Source of the DNA: an uncultured Ruminococcus sp.
Lineage (GTDB): Bacteria > Bacillota > Clostridia > Lachnospirales > Lachnospiraceae
Direction of reading: 5' to 3'
NCBI GenBank assembly: GCA_900553885.1
Contig: USFD01000001.1
Coordinates: forward strand, 42,937-106,936
DNA length: 64,000 nucleotides
The notes under the pieces are model-generated. The model ran no database searches. It was not told the DNA's origin and was given only the letters and a program-made list of their open reading frames with translations. Position numbers and translations under genes: made by a program. Shown here one piece after another: positions 18,019-25,900 of the stretch; the first letter of the stretch is position 1; every line of letters begins with the position of its first letter.

Positions 18019-18900
18019 TTATAAGTGTGAAAATGGAATTCCGCTTTCTATCTTATTATCCTTTTGCATAGGGAATAAAAAATAATCGCTATTAATATAA
18101 ACTAATTCATATAACTCTGGCACAACAGAAAATTGTTGACTCATAATACGAATTGGCTCATACAACAATTTGTCCGCTCGAGTTCCCACAATAATCCCTT
18201 TTAAAATGCCATCCAGACTTATGCCGGGGTTTTCTTCGGATGTATCTTTTATTAAAAATCTATATTCATTCTCATCTCTCCAATCTGGATGCTTCGAAAA
18301 ATAATATATATCTGCAAATTTTTCTATTCTGTTTTCAACCACCTTTTCAATACTATTTTCCTTTAACTCACTTGTATATAATGTGTATGCTTCAACACTA
18401 GCTTCTAATTTATCATAATCATATTCATAAATCACATCACGTGACAAATGATACCGATCACAAAATTCATCATCAAACTTCTCTACAAATTTTTTCTTAT
18501 CTAAAACCAAACATACTCCTTTATGATTATCGGAATACTGTGCCCACATTCTGGGCTTTATAAAACCTCTTCCTTTATTCCTGGGAAAATCCATTTGTTT
18601 AGGAATACTGTCCTGTGAGCAGCACAAAACCTTCACTGCTTTACGCAATGCATCTGCAAATCTCTTTTGATTTGTAACAAACTGAGCAAAAAAAGCATCT
18701 TGCGGTTCCATCCCCCCGCCTAAATCATCGTTCATTTGAAAACCGTGATCATAAATTTCCTCGGGATCATTTGTTTCTCTAATATTCGAAAATCTTAGCG
18801 TCTTTTGTGGCAGTATATACAATACCAATGTTTCAATTGTTGTATAATGATATAGGTATTCTTGTGTATCTTCCTCATTATTTATCTTTGTTGATATCAT
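18019..18900 (-). CDS. DUF2971 domain protein
   Basis: 293 residues. YHYTTIETLVLYILPQKTLR then FSNIRETNDPEEIYD, and later RMWAQYSDNHKGVCLVLDKK, are the conserved DUF2971 blocks, resembling the fold of an ADP-ribosyl- or nucleotide-handling enzyme. The function is not established; DUF2971 genes occur often in defence islands. It is AT-rich and lies where the 3' part of an IS66 transposase gene should be, with the transposase fragment ending at its start codon, so it was probably acquired with or into that element. Confidence 0.8.
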   Translation of the reverse strand: MISTKINNEEDTQEYLYHYTTIETLVLYILPQKTLRFSNIRETNDPEEIYDHGFQMNDDLGGGMEPQDAFFAQFVTNQKRFADALRKAVKVLCCSQDSIPKQMDFPRNKGRGFIKPRMWAQYSDNHKGVCLVLDKKKFVEKFDDEFCDRYHLSRDVIYEYDYDKLEASVEAYTLYTSELKENSIEKVVENRIEKFADIYYFSKHPDWRDENEYRFLIKDTSEENPGISLDGILKGIIVGTRADKLLYEPIRIMSQQFSVVPELYELVYINSDYFLFPMQKDNKIESGIPFSHL

Positions 18901-18904
18901 AAAA

Positions 18905-19318
18905 TTTCTCCTTATCTTTTAAAAATAGTATCTCTGCCAGCATAGACAACCACATGTTGCTCTTCAACTGTATACACGGTCGGCTGAACATGGACTCTTT
19001 TGTAGCCTTCATCCGGGAGCTGTTTCCAGCCGCCTGCGCCAAAGAGTCCCTCAATTTTTCGTCTGAAAGAATATGAGGGGTCACTTTAACCGGAAGATCC
19101 TTTAAATCTTCCTCACGTTTTCCTTTTTCGACGGCTGCCTCGGATCACGTCCTCTTCGGGCTGGCTCAACAACATAAAGAGTTTCTGTCAAGGCTTCTGC
19201 TTCGTTAAAAATAAATTCCAATTCCAGCCGGCCTGCTATGACATTCAGTTTTTCAGAAGGGCGCCCTTAACGTTTATCCTTTGCGTCAGCGATCTGCTCA
19301 ATCAGATACTCCATGTTC
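18905..19318 (-). pseudogene. IS66-family TnpC transposase, 5' fragment with frameshifts
   Basis: Read on the minus strand across several frames: MEYLIEQIADAKDKR, a stop, GRPSEKLNVIAGQLELEF, IFNEAEAL, then LPVKVTPHILSDEKLRDSL (other frame), then FGAGGWKQLPDEGYKRVHVQ and PTVYTVEEQHVVVYAGRD. SEKL, FNEAE and VEEHHVxVYAGR are IS66 TnpC landmarks in the right order. At least two frameshifts and stops are present and the catalytic DDE part is gone, replaced by the DUF2971 gene. Confidence 0.7.
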
Positions 19319-19345
19319 GCATTCCCATGCCTCTGTCACGATATG

Positions 19346-20368
19346 TTACTTCTCCTCCAAAACCTCATTATCCAGCTCTTCAACTTCTTCCGGAGTCATT
19401 TCAAGAAGCTCCGCAATCATCGCAAGGCTCATCCCCTTCTCCTTCTTTTTCCTGATAAGCTTCTGCAGAACGCTTCGCTCTCCCTGCGTCTTTCCCTGTT
19501 TTATTCCCTGCTCTATTCCCTGCTTTATTCCCTGCTCTATTCCTTGCTTTATTCCCTGCTCTATTCCCTGCTCTATTCCTTGCTTTATTCCCTGCTCTAT
19601 TCCCTGCTTTACTCCCCGCTCTATTCCTTCTTCCATTCCCTTTTTCAGGCCATACTCTCTTGCACTCTTCATCTGTGAATTATAATCTCTTATCGCTTTT
19701 TGACGGGCCTCATACTCCATCCTTTTCTGTTCATCCATACTGAGCTTCTTCAGTTCATCATATGCCTCTTCAATATACTCGTCTGTCTTCGCCATATCTT
19801 CGAACTCCTTTCGGTTCTTCCCGCCAAAAAAGCGCATCCAGCGGATAACCCCTTCTTCATTCTGATCCCCGGGAGGCAGCTTTTTCAATTCAAGGATATG
19901 AAGCTCCATCAGATCCGTATACTGTTCTCCGGTTTCCACATCACAGAAAGCAATCTTCCGGTAACACTTTTTATCCTGAGGAAAATGGATGAAATCCAGG
20001 ATGCTTACATGAATGCATTTCTTCAGCACATCATAATCTTCTCCCTCTTTAATCTGCCCGCTGTACGTTTTGCTCACATAAAACAGTACCCGGCTGGACC
20101 AGTAGCCAAAATAAGCGACCTGCATCTCCATATTGATTTTTGATCCGTCCTCCATCTCCACCATCACATCAAGAATCCCCAGCTTTGCATCTTTTGATTC
20201 TTTCTTTGTGGCATTCGGAATGAGTGTTGTCTTTCTTATTGTCTTCGGATCTTTTCCCATGATCGCCGCAATAAATCCTTGTCTGACTTTCGGATTCTGC
20301 ATCAATTCTTTAAAACAGAAATCCACGGTGGGAAGCATAATAAAATTTTCACTGTTTCTTTTGTCCAT
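19346..20368 (-). CDS. Rpn-family recombination-promoting nuclease (PD-(D/E)XK, TIGR01784-like)
   Basis: 340 residues; AGGAGG lies 7 nt before the ATG. The N-terminal nuclease domain has LPTVDFCFKELMQNPKVRQG, then LGILDVMVEMEDGSKINMEM QV, the D-x(n)-ExQ core of Rpn/PDDEXK_2 proteins, and RVLFYVSKTYSGQIKEGEDY. Residues about 240-292 are a tandem repeat of GIEQGIKQ-like units before a coiled basic stretch (RKKKEKGMSLAMIAELLEMT), the usual Rpn C-terminus. Rpn proteins are Ca-stimulated DNA endonucleases that promote RecA-independent recombination and can act in phage defence; repeat number varies among relatives. Confidence 0.85.
   Translation of the reverse strand: MDKRNSENFIMLPTVDFCFKELMQNPKVRQGFIAAIMGKDPKTIRKTTLIPNATKKESKDAKLGILDVMVEMEDGSKINMEMQVAYFGYWSSRVLFYVSKTYSGQIKEGEDYDVLKKCIHVSILDFIHFPQDKKCYRKIAFCDVETGEQYTDLMELHILELKKLPPGDQNEEGVIRWMRFFGGKNRKEFEDMAKTDEYIEEAYDELKKLSMDEQKRMEYEARQKAIRDYNSQMKSAREYGLKKGMEEGIERGVKQGIEQGIKQGIEQGIEQGIKQGIEQGIKQGIEQGIKQGKTQGERSVLQKLIRKKKEKGMSLAMIAELLEMTPEEVEELDNEVLEEK
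19492..19640 (-). repeat. In-gene tandem repeat (12/24-bp units) encoding GIEQGIKQ
   Basis: About a dozen imperfect 12-bp units of the type TTCCCTGCTCTA / TTCCCTGCTTTA on the plus strand, coding for alternating GIEQ and GIKQ in the Rpn protein. Units are in frame (12 bp = 4 codons), so slippage changes length without breaking the frame. All other frames stay open across it, which creates spurious reading frames on the plus strand. Confidence 0.85.
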
Positions 20369-20688
20369 ATATCTACCTCCTATCTTACCACGTTCTCCAT
20401 TTGAAAAAAACAGAAACCTTGGAATGTTCGGACAGATCTGTCCGCAAGAACCTGACTGTTCAGATTATCAGAATACGCTCCGTACTCCGGAGCATGGCCG
20501 GAAGCTTCGATAAGATAAATTTCCGGACCGCTTAAGATTTTCTCAGATACAAAGGCACCCGAACCAGGAACTGTTTCGGATGCCTCTACAATACCATATC
20601 AGATTTTCAGATACAACAGCCGGACAGTATAAAATCCGGTTATCAACAAACTTACACGAGTTATAAAAAGTTATCCACAGAGGATTGC
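20369..20688. other. 320-bp intergenic region with small dyads and two DnaA-box-like 9-mers
   Basis: Contains GCTCCG/CGGAGC (around 20490), a CGGACAGATCTGTCCG palindrome (20428-20443), a direct repeat of AGATTTTC..CAGATACAA (20534 and 20598), and at the right end TTATCAACA (20640-20648) and TTATCCACA (20671-20679). No gene was seen. Confidence 0.5.
20640..20679 (+). promoter_or_regulatory. Two DnaA-box-like sites
   Basis: TTATCCACA at 20671-20679 is a perfect consensus DnaA box and TTATCAACA at 20640-20648 differs by one base, both in the same orientation 31 bp apart. They lie just past the stop codon of the 152-residue gene. dnaA, dnaN or gidA are not nearby, so this is not an obvious chromosomal origin; a DnaA-titration or regulatory site is possible, and chance cannot be excluded. 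Confidence 0.35.
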
Positions 20689-21147
20689 TTACCAGCTGCA
20701 TCTTCCACAGTTCGTACACGGAATACAGCTTCTCTTTTTAATTTCAGCTTCCCAGGGCAGAATTTCCACGGAAGACGCTTCTGATTCAGGAATTATCCAC
20801 TGCTGATCTCTCACCTGAAAACAGATTTCCCCTTTGTCCATTCGGATCTGCACAGGATCAATATGAATGATTTCCGGATGCATGCAGTTCTGATAAAGGA
20901 TCGGTGAAATTTCCGTTTCCCCGTTTCTGATCCGGAAGACATGAGAAGCAGTAATGATTACAAGTCCGCCGTCTTTTTCTTCCGTAATTCCCGGCGGCAG
21001 CACACATGGATACGGATACTCCATATCTACCCTTATCGTTCCCATCTCTGTCTGCCTTTCCACTGCTTTTCTTTCGTTTTCAGTCTTTCCGCTATCTGAT
21101 AAATTTTCCTTTTCTTTCATTTTCTGAATTTCCTTTCGGCTTTTCAT
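20689..21147 (-). CDS. Hypothetical protein with cysteine-rich C-terminal tail
   Basis: 152 residues, family not recognised. The first 40 residues are charged and low-complexity (EKENLSDSGKTENERKAVER). The middle is beta-rich (IRVDMEYPYPCVLPPGITEE, ICFQVRDQQWIIPESEA). It ends in CIPCTNCGRCSW, a C-x2-C-x2-C-x2-C cluster that could bind a metal or Fe-S centre. A second ATG at codon 10 (MKEKEN) has AAGGAAA upstream and may be the true start. It stands alone, with a TATAAT-like box about 20 nt upstream of the first ATG. Confidence 0.6.
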   Translation of the reverse strand: MKSRKEIQKMKEKENLSDSGKTENERKAVERQTEMGTIRVDMEYPYPCVLPPGITEEKDGGLVIITASHVFRIRNGETEISPILYQNCMHPEIIHIDPVQIRMDKGEICFQVRDQQWIIPESEASSVEILPWEAEIKKRSCIPCTNCGRCSW

Positions 21148-21490
21148 TGCTTTTCCCTATTATATCTTATTCACAATCTGATGTATAGAAGTCGTATACG
21201 GTTAAGCGGCTCTCCATATCCGCTTCACTGCAGCGTCTGACCCCTGACCAGATCTTATTTTCTCTGACTGGATTTATAAAATCTCCTTCCGGTCATACGT
21301 CCATCTCCCTCATATTTTTCATCATACATGTTTATCCTGCCCATTACAAGATTTTTACCCCCGGCAGACGAATCCTCTCAATCGGTTTAATTTTTTCTTA
21401 ATTAAATGCCGCATAAGTTGAACCTGCCTGTACTTTCATATATAATCGAGAAATCAGGCTGAAAAAGCCGTAATTTAACCGGAGGTTTCC
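21148..21490. other. 343-bp intergenic region between divergent genes
   Basis: The right part holds the vanZ promoter (separate entry). The remaining 270 bp is pyrimidine-rich on the plus strand with no gene, hairpin or repeat that I can support. Confidence 0.5.
21418..21446 (+). promoter_or_regulatory. Sigma-A-type promoter of vanZ
   Basis: TTGAAC (21418-21423), 17-bp spacer, TATAAT (21441-21446). Transcription would start near 21453, about 38 nt before the vanZ ATG. Confidence 0.75.
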
Positions 21491-22018
21491 ATGAAATACC
21501 TGATTGATTTTGCCGTTCTGGCTCTTTTATATGTTTTTGTATTTTTCAGAAAATGGAAAATAAAAGGAACTGATGTACTGCTTGTCAACACACTGATGTA
21601 CGTATATCTTTCTTTCGTGCTGTACTTTACCCTGATGCCTGTCATAACATCTGTCCCGCTTATTCTGAATCATTCCTATGTGCCTATGAATCTGGTACCG
21701 TTTATAGACGTTTCAGAAGGGAGAGGGGACTTTATAAGACAGGTAGTCCTGAATATCATTATGACTATCCCATTCGGGTTCCTGTTCCCTTTAACCCGGA
21801 ATCGGACTGCTAAGTTTGGCCGGACCGTACTTTTCTGCTTTCTGATGAGCCTGGGCATCGAGGTGCTGCAGCCGCTGATCAATGATTTCAGATCTTCCGA
21901 TATTACGGATCTGATTACGAATGTAACCGGCGGAATCATCGGATACATCCTTTCCCTTATTTTCAGGCCGGTTACATTTAAAGTTCTGGACCATGTAAAA
22001 AAGAGGGCCTGCGCTTAA
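21491..22018 (+). CDS. VanZ-family membrane protein
   Basis: 175 residues with five likely membrane segments (about 5-20, 35-52, 86-104, 113-130, 145-165). VPMNLVPFIDVSEGRGDFIR, VLNIIMTIPFGFLFPL and GIEVLQPLINDFRSSDITDL are the VanZ signature blocks. The family includes the teicoplanin-resistance accessory protein VanZ, but most chromosomal copies are of unknown role, and no glycopeptide-resistance genes are nearby. CCGGAGG lies 5 nt before the ATG. Confidence 0.88.
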   Translation: MKYLIDFAVLALLYVFVFFRKWKIKGTDVLLVNTLMYVYLSFVLYFTLMPVITSVPLILNHSYVPMNLVPFIDVSEGRGDFIRQVVLNIIMTIPFGFLFPLTRNRTAKFGRTVLFCFLMSLGIEVLQPLINDFRSSDITDLITNVTGGIIGYILSLIFRPVTFKVLDHVKKRACA

Positions 22019-22059
22019 TATGTCAGACCCTCTTCCCCGCAGATATCCCCGGTTCTTTA

Positions 22060-22734
22060 TCATCCGGCGGTTTTCTCCCGGGCCGGCTCTCCTTCCAGTT
22101 TCCATCTCATCAGCAGCTTTCCCAGCTGTTTCGCAATCAGTCCCACCAGCAGCGCCGCCGCCACGGTTCCTTCTCTTACGCCCTGCAGACGGCCGGTAAA
22201 TCCAAGCGACAGGACACATGCGATCACAACAAGGGTTACGTCAAATCCGACTTTCATATATCCGAATTTGATCTTCGGAAGCACTTTGCAGATCGCCAGT
22301 ACAACGCCCTCTCCGGCCAGCACAACCACGCCGGCCTTTACTTCCAGGCTGACGCCCACTGCCACCAGCAGGATTCCGATCAGACAGACAATCCACTGCT
22401 GCCAGTATGTAGTGCAGCGGACGCCCTGAACCGCCCACACGCCGAAATCCGTCAGATACCCGAAGAAAAATGCCACCGGCAGCTGCATCAGCTGGATCGG
22501 ATGATAGTTTCTTCTTAATATCAGAATCTGCAGGAGAATAAATACACAGTGCATAACGATCGTAGCCGTTCCCACCGTCAGCGGCGTGAACAGGCTGACC
22601 ACATAAGGTACACTTGAAATAGGGGATGTCCCCAGACTTGCTTTAATAGAAAAAGCCACACCAAAGGCCATAATGGAAAGGCCCGCAAGAAGAAGCAGAT
22701 ACCGCTTCGCAATATAAACAGGTAATTTGTTCAA
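22060..22734 (-). CDS. YczE/YitT-family integral membrane protein
   Basis: 224 residues from a TTG start preceded by GAGG. Five to six hydrophobic segments: LLLAGLSIMAFGVAFSIKAS, then GTSPISSVPYVVSLFTPLTV, VMHCVFILLQILILRR, IVCLIGILLVAVGVSLEVKA and further. ASLGTSPISSVPYVVS is the conserved family block. Function unknown; members are often next to transport or peptide biosynthesis genes. It faces vanZ tail to tail with a 41-bp gap and no clear terminator. Confidence 0.82.
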   Translation of the reverse strand: MNKLPVYIAKRYLLLLAGLSIMAFGVAFSIKASLGTSPISSVPYVVSLFTPLTVGTATIVMHCVFILLQILILRRNYHPIQLMQLPVAFFFGYLTDFGVWAVQGVRCTTYWQQWIVCLIGILLVAVGVSLEVKAGVVVLAGEGVVLAICKVLPKIKFGYMKVGFDVTLVVIACVLSLGFTGRLQGVREGTVAAALLVGLIAKQLGKLLMRWKLEGEPAREKTAG

Positions 22735-22764
22735 TTTTCCTCATTCCTTTCATAAACATGAACA

Positions 22765-22791
22765 AAGCCCGGCACCTGAGATGCCGGGCTT
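22765..22791 (-). terminator. Terminator of the dnaJ-like gene
   Basis: AAGCCCGGCA and TGCCGGGCTT form a perfect 10-bp stem with a 7-nt loop, followed on the minus strand by TTGTTC. It lies 150 bp beyond the dnaJ stop. Confidence 0.75.
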
Positions 22792-22938
22792 CTGATGACG
22801 TTCTGTAATTTTCAATCCTGTTATCTCTTGCTTATGATACCACGATTTTCTGAATTTCTCAAATTTCCCCTTCTGAGACATTTCATTTCCCAGGTCCTGT
22901 TTCGGACAGAGCTGCCGGTTCTGTCCGGCTGCTTCCGA

Positions 22939-24021
22939 TTACGCCGCGCTTGTACGGTGGATCTGCTCTCTCTTCAGAGCCTGCTCATACTCTCTTAATT
23001 TCTGCCGTGCTTCCGGTCCGATATTCTGAGGAATCTGGATCTCAATCACAGCGTACTGGTCTCCTCTTACAGAAGGATTGCTCATGGATACAACGCCTTT
23101 TCCTCTCAGGCGGAGTTTTGTTCCAGGCTGTGTACCTTCTTTAATCCTGCATACTACGTCTCCGTAAATAGTCCGTATTCTGGCTTCTCCGCCGAATACA
23201 GCTGTTGTATACGGAATTCTGACGGTTGTATAGATATCCATTCCTTCTCTGCGGAATCCCGGTTTCTCCTGCACGGTTACTTTCAGAAGCAGATCGCCCG
23301 GTTCTCCGCCGCCGCTTCCCGGCATGCCTTTTCCTCTCAGACGGATGGACTTGCCGGATTCAATTCCTGCCGGAATCTTAATATCCAGTGACTGTTCCTT
23401 TCCGTCAGAGCCTCTCAGATGAATCCGCTTTGTACCTCCAAGTACTGCCTCATCAAAGGTCACATCGATATCGGCATGAAGGTCTTCTCCCTTCATCTGA
23501 AATCCTCCGGAGCCATATCCGCCAAAGCCGCTGCCTCTTGTGCCGCCGCTGTGAAAGCCGCTGTTCTGGAAACCGCTGCTCCAGAATCCGCCGGATGTAC
23601 CGCCGGATGTTCTTCCGGAAGTGCTTCCGCTAAATCCGTTTCCGAATATATTACGAAGGAAGTCATCCATGTCTTCGCCGCCTTCAAAATGAAATTCCTG
23701 GTAGCTGCCGCCCGGCCCGTAAGACTGCCGGTAAGTTCTTCCGCCCTGTCCACCGAAGCCGCCATATCCGCCGCCGGCCTGAGGACCTCCTTCCTCAAAT
23801 GCCGCATGGCCGAACTGGTCATACAGTTTTCTCTTTTTATCATCACTTAATACGTTATACGCTTCTGTAACTTCTTTAAATTTTTCTTCCGCCTGCGGGT
23901 TGCCTGTATTACTGTCCGGATGGTACTTTTTTGCCAGTTTTCTGTAAGCTTTTTTTATGGCAGCGCCATCCGCTCCCCTGCTGACGCCCAGCACATCATA
24001 ATAATCTCTTTTTGCGCTCAT
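22939..24021 (-). CDS. DnaJ/CbpA-type co-chaperone without zinc finger
   Basis: The start at 24021 ([16 protein letters not shown]) has GGAGG 9 nt upstream; an ATG three codons earlier is only 4 nt from it. The J domain spans about 1-70 with the HPD motif ([20 protein letters not shown]). A long Gly/Phe-rich region (about 75-190, [11 protein letters not shown] and repeated GFxSGG) follows, then the C-terminal substrate domains ([40 protein letters not shown]). The four CxxCxGxG zinc repeats of true DnaJ are absent, so this is a type II, CbpA-like protein. It probably works with DnaK encoded elsewhere. A strong promoter is seen upstream. Confidence 0.9.
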   Translation of the reverse strand: MSAKRDYYDVLGVSRGADGAAIKKAYRKLAKKYHPDSNTGNPQAEEKFKEVTEAYNVLSDDKKRKLYDQFGHAAFEEGGPQAGGGYGGFGGQGGRTYRQSYGPGGSYQEFHFEGGEDMDDFLRNIFGNGFSGSTSGRTSGGTSGGFWSSGFQNSGFHSGGTRGSGFGGYGSGGFQMKGEDLHADIDVTFDEAVLGGTKRIHLRGSDGKEQSLDIKIPAGIESGKSIRLRGKGMPGSGGGEPGDLLLKVTVQEKPGFRREGMDIYTTVRIPYTTAVFGGEARIRTIYGDVVCRIKEGTQPGTKLRLRGKGVVSMSNPSVRGDQYAVIEIQIPQNIGPEARQKLREYEQALKREQIHRTSAA

Positions 24022-24404
24022 TTCATTCACCCTCCTTCACAGTCTCTGCCGAAGAAAAACGAGAAACCTGTCCGCGGCCTCTCGTTCCCTTCCTTTCTAT
24101 ATATGAATCACCAGATCTGAATCTTTCAGTGTTCTATCTGTAATATAACACTTGAATTTTATCCTGTCAAGATCGGGATGTAAATAAGTTCTTTTTATTT
24201 TGTTGCAATTCCGTTAATTTTTCTTTTTCTTTTCTCTGACTCATTGACAGGGAAACCCAACTTCTATATACTTTTTTCTATCGGCTTTCTGAAGGATACC
24301 GCGGCCCGGCAGCCCCCGGACAGAGTTTACAGGAGACACCGGGCAGTCTTTTCAGCGCCGTATCGCACATCTGTCAACCATGTTTATGAAAAAGGAAGAT
24401 ACCA
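24022..24404. other. 383-bp divergent intergenic region (dnaJ-like / pgsA)
   Basis: Holds the dnaJ promoter at 24142-24170. No CIRCE element (TTAGCACTC) was seen. The pgsA side (24250-24400) is C-rich with a possible CCGGCAG / CTGCCCGG pairing, but no promoter I would defend. Confidence 0.5.
24142..24170 (-). promoter_or_regulatory. Promoter of the dnaJ-like gene
   Basis: On the minus strand TTGACA (24170-24165), 17-bp spacer, TATATT (24147-24142). It is near consensus and about 120 nt from the start codon. Confidence 0.75.
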
Positions 24405-24980
24405 ATGAATTCAGAAAACAAAACAGAAAATAAAATTTTAACGATTCCCAACCTGCTCTCCCTGTTCCGGCTGATTCTTATCCCGGTAATTGTCTGGCTG
24501 TACTGGGTCCGGAAAGATTACTTTCCCGCCGGAGTCCTGCTGATTGTTTCCGGCCTGACTGATCTTGCGGACGGATACATTGCCCGGCGCTTTCATGCAG
24601 TCAGCAACGTAGGGAAAATCCTGGATCCCATAGCGGACAAGCTGACCCAGGCGGCTATGCTCTTCTGCCTGGTTACCCGCTTCCCGCTGATGGCGGCGCC
24701 TTTTGGCTTTCTTGTAATTAAAGAAATCTTTATCGGCACAACCGGTCTGCTGATGATCCGCAAAACAGGAAAAGTTGTGGGAGCGGACTTTCACGGCAAA
24801 GTGGCTACGACACTGCTCTACGCCATGATGATCCTTCACATTTTCTGGATCGATATCCCCTCCACTGTTTCCGCCGTGTCAATCCTGATCTGTCTGGTAT
24901 CCATGGCCTTCACCCTGCTCACCTACGGATCAAGGAACATGCGGGTACTTCAGGGACAGGAAAAACTGGACGAAAAATAA
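24405..24980 (+). CDS. pgsA: CDP-diacylglycerol--glycerol-3-phosphate 3-phosphatidyltransferase
   Basis: 191 residues, a normal PgsA length. The CDP-alcohol phosphotransferase motif D-G-x2-A-R-x8-G-x3-D-x3-D is seen as DGYIARRFHAVSNVGKILD PIADK (about 57-81). Four to five membrane segments are present. The enzyme makes phosphatidylglycerophosphate, the first committed step to phosphatidylglycerol and cardiolipin; a cardiolipin synthase is encoded at 34.5-36.0 kb. The N-terminus NLLSLFRLILIPVIVWLY is typical. AAAAAGGAAG lies 8 nt before the ATG. Confidence 0.88.
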   Translation: MNSENKTENKILTIPNLLSLFRLILIPVIVWLYWVRKDYFPAGVLLIVSGLTDLADGYIARRFHAVSNVGKILDPIADKLTQAAMLFCLVTRFPLMAAPFGFLVIKEIFIGTTGLLMIRKTGKVVGADFHGKVATTLLYAMMILHIFWIDIPSTVSAVSILICLVSMAFTLLTYGSRNMRVLQGQEKLDEK

Positions 24981-25103
24981 ATCTGCCTCTTGACAACGGT
25001 GCTATACTATAGTTGTAGCAAAGAAATACACTTAACAAGACCTATTTGTTCGTACAAAGTGGAAGGCTGCTAAGCGTGATTCAGTGATTGGAGGAAAAGA
25101 TAA

Positions 25104-25691
25104 ATGAATACTTTAAAAGCTGAAAAAAGAGACATGACAATTAAAGCCAAGAAACTTAGACGTGAAGGATTTGTTACGGGATGTATATTCGGCCGTGAAC
25201 TGACAGAATCAATTCCGCTGCAAATGGAAAAAGCTTCGATCGAGCGTCTTCTGAAAACAGAAGGCAAGGGCGGACAGGTTATGCTGGAAGTAGACGGCAA
25301 GACATACGACGCACTGATCAAGGAAATTGATTTTAACCCGCTCAAAGGTACCATTGACGAAGTTGATTTCCAGGCTCTGGTAAGCGGAGAGAAAGTTCAC
25401 TCCACCGCAGAGATTCATCTGCTCAACCATGAGAAACTGGAAGACGGAGTTGCACAGCAGATGCTCCACGAAGTATCCTTCAAGGCTCTTCCGTCTGCGC
25501 TGGTTGATAAAATCCAGATCGATATCGGAGATATGAAGCCTGGTGATACACTGAAAGTCAAGGATCTTGATATTGCCAAAGACAAGGACGTAGACCTTCT
25601 GACAGATCCGGAAGATGTTGTCGTAACCATTACAGAGGTACACGCAGCTGCAGCAGAGGATGCTGACGAGGAAGAGGAAGCAGCCGAATAA
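25104..25691 (+). CDS. rplY: 50S ribosomal protein L25 / general stress protein Ctc
   Basis: 195 residues: N-terminal L25 5S-rRNA-binding domain (MNTLKAEKRDMTIKAKKLRR, EGFVTGCIFGRELTESIPLQ) plus the C-terminal TL5/Ctc beta domain and an acidic tail (AAAEDADEEEEAAE). Long L25 of this type is usual in Firmicutes; Ctc of Bacillus is stress-induced and binds 5S rRNA in the ribosome. TTGGAGGAAAAG precedes the ATG. It is monocistronic, closed by a strong terminator. Confidence 0.92.
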   Translation: MNTLKAEKRDMTIKAKKLRREGFVTGCIFGRELTESIPLQMEKASIERLLKTEGKGGQVMLEVDGKTYDALIKEIDFNPLKGTIDEVDFQALVSGEKVHSTAEIHLLNHEKLEDGVAQQMLHEVSFKALPSALVDKIQIDIGDMKPGDTLKVKDLDIAKDKDVDLLTDPEDVVVTITEVHAAAAEDADEEEEAAE

Positions 25692-25756
25692 GGAGCAGAT
25701 TCCTTTCATCCGGAATTCTGAGGAGTCAGTTTTCCGGAATGTATTCCACATACAAT

Positions 25757-25799
25757 AAAAAAGGATTCAGAATCGTAAAAGGTTCTGAATCCTTTTTTA
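25757..25799 (+). terminator. Terminator after rplY (bidirectional)
   Basis: AAGGATTCAGAA (25761-25772) pairs with TTCTGAATCCTT (25783-25794), with an A-run before and a T-run after, so it should stop transcription from both sides, including the leftward YfcC operon. Confidence 0.9.
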
Positions 25800-25900
25800 T
25801 GCTTTATAATACAGATAACAGGGTCCGGCCTTCCAGCCGGAACGCCGGACCCGCATTTCCACCCTTGTAAGAAAGCATCTTCTGTATCGGTTCGCTCCTT

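Noticed and set aside
19492..19640. CRISPR array
   Set aside because: The repeats are continuous 12-bp coding units without spacers; no cas gene is in the window.
19281..19685. Plus-strand frames encoding repeated CFIPCSIP or LLYSLLYS
   Set aside because: They are other-frame readings of the GIEQGIKQ repeat of the Rpn gene.
20419..20443. TGTTCGGACAG next to CGGACAGATCTGTCCG, resembling the hairpin-family loop
   Set aside because: The flanks do not form long complementary arms and the internal loop is absent, so I do not count it as a sixth element.
24986..25015. TTGACA with TATACT upstream of rplY as a promoter
   Set aside because: Only 7 bp separate them, and nothing convincing lies 16-18 bp from TTGACA.
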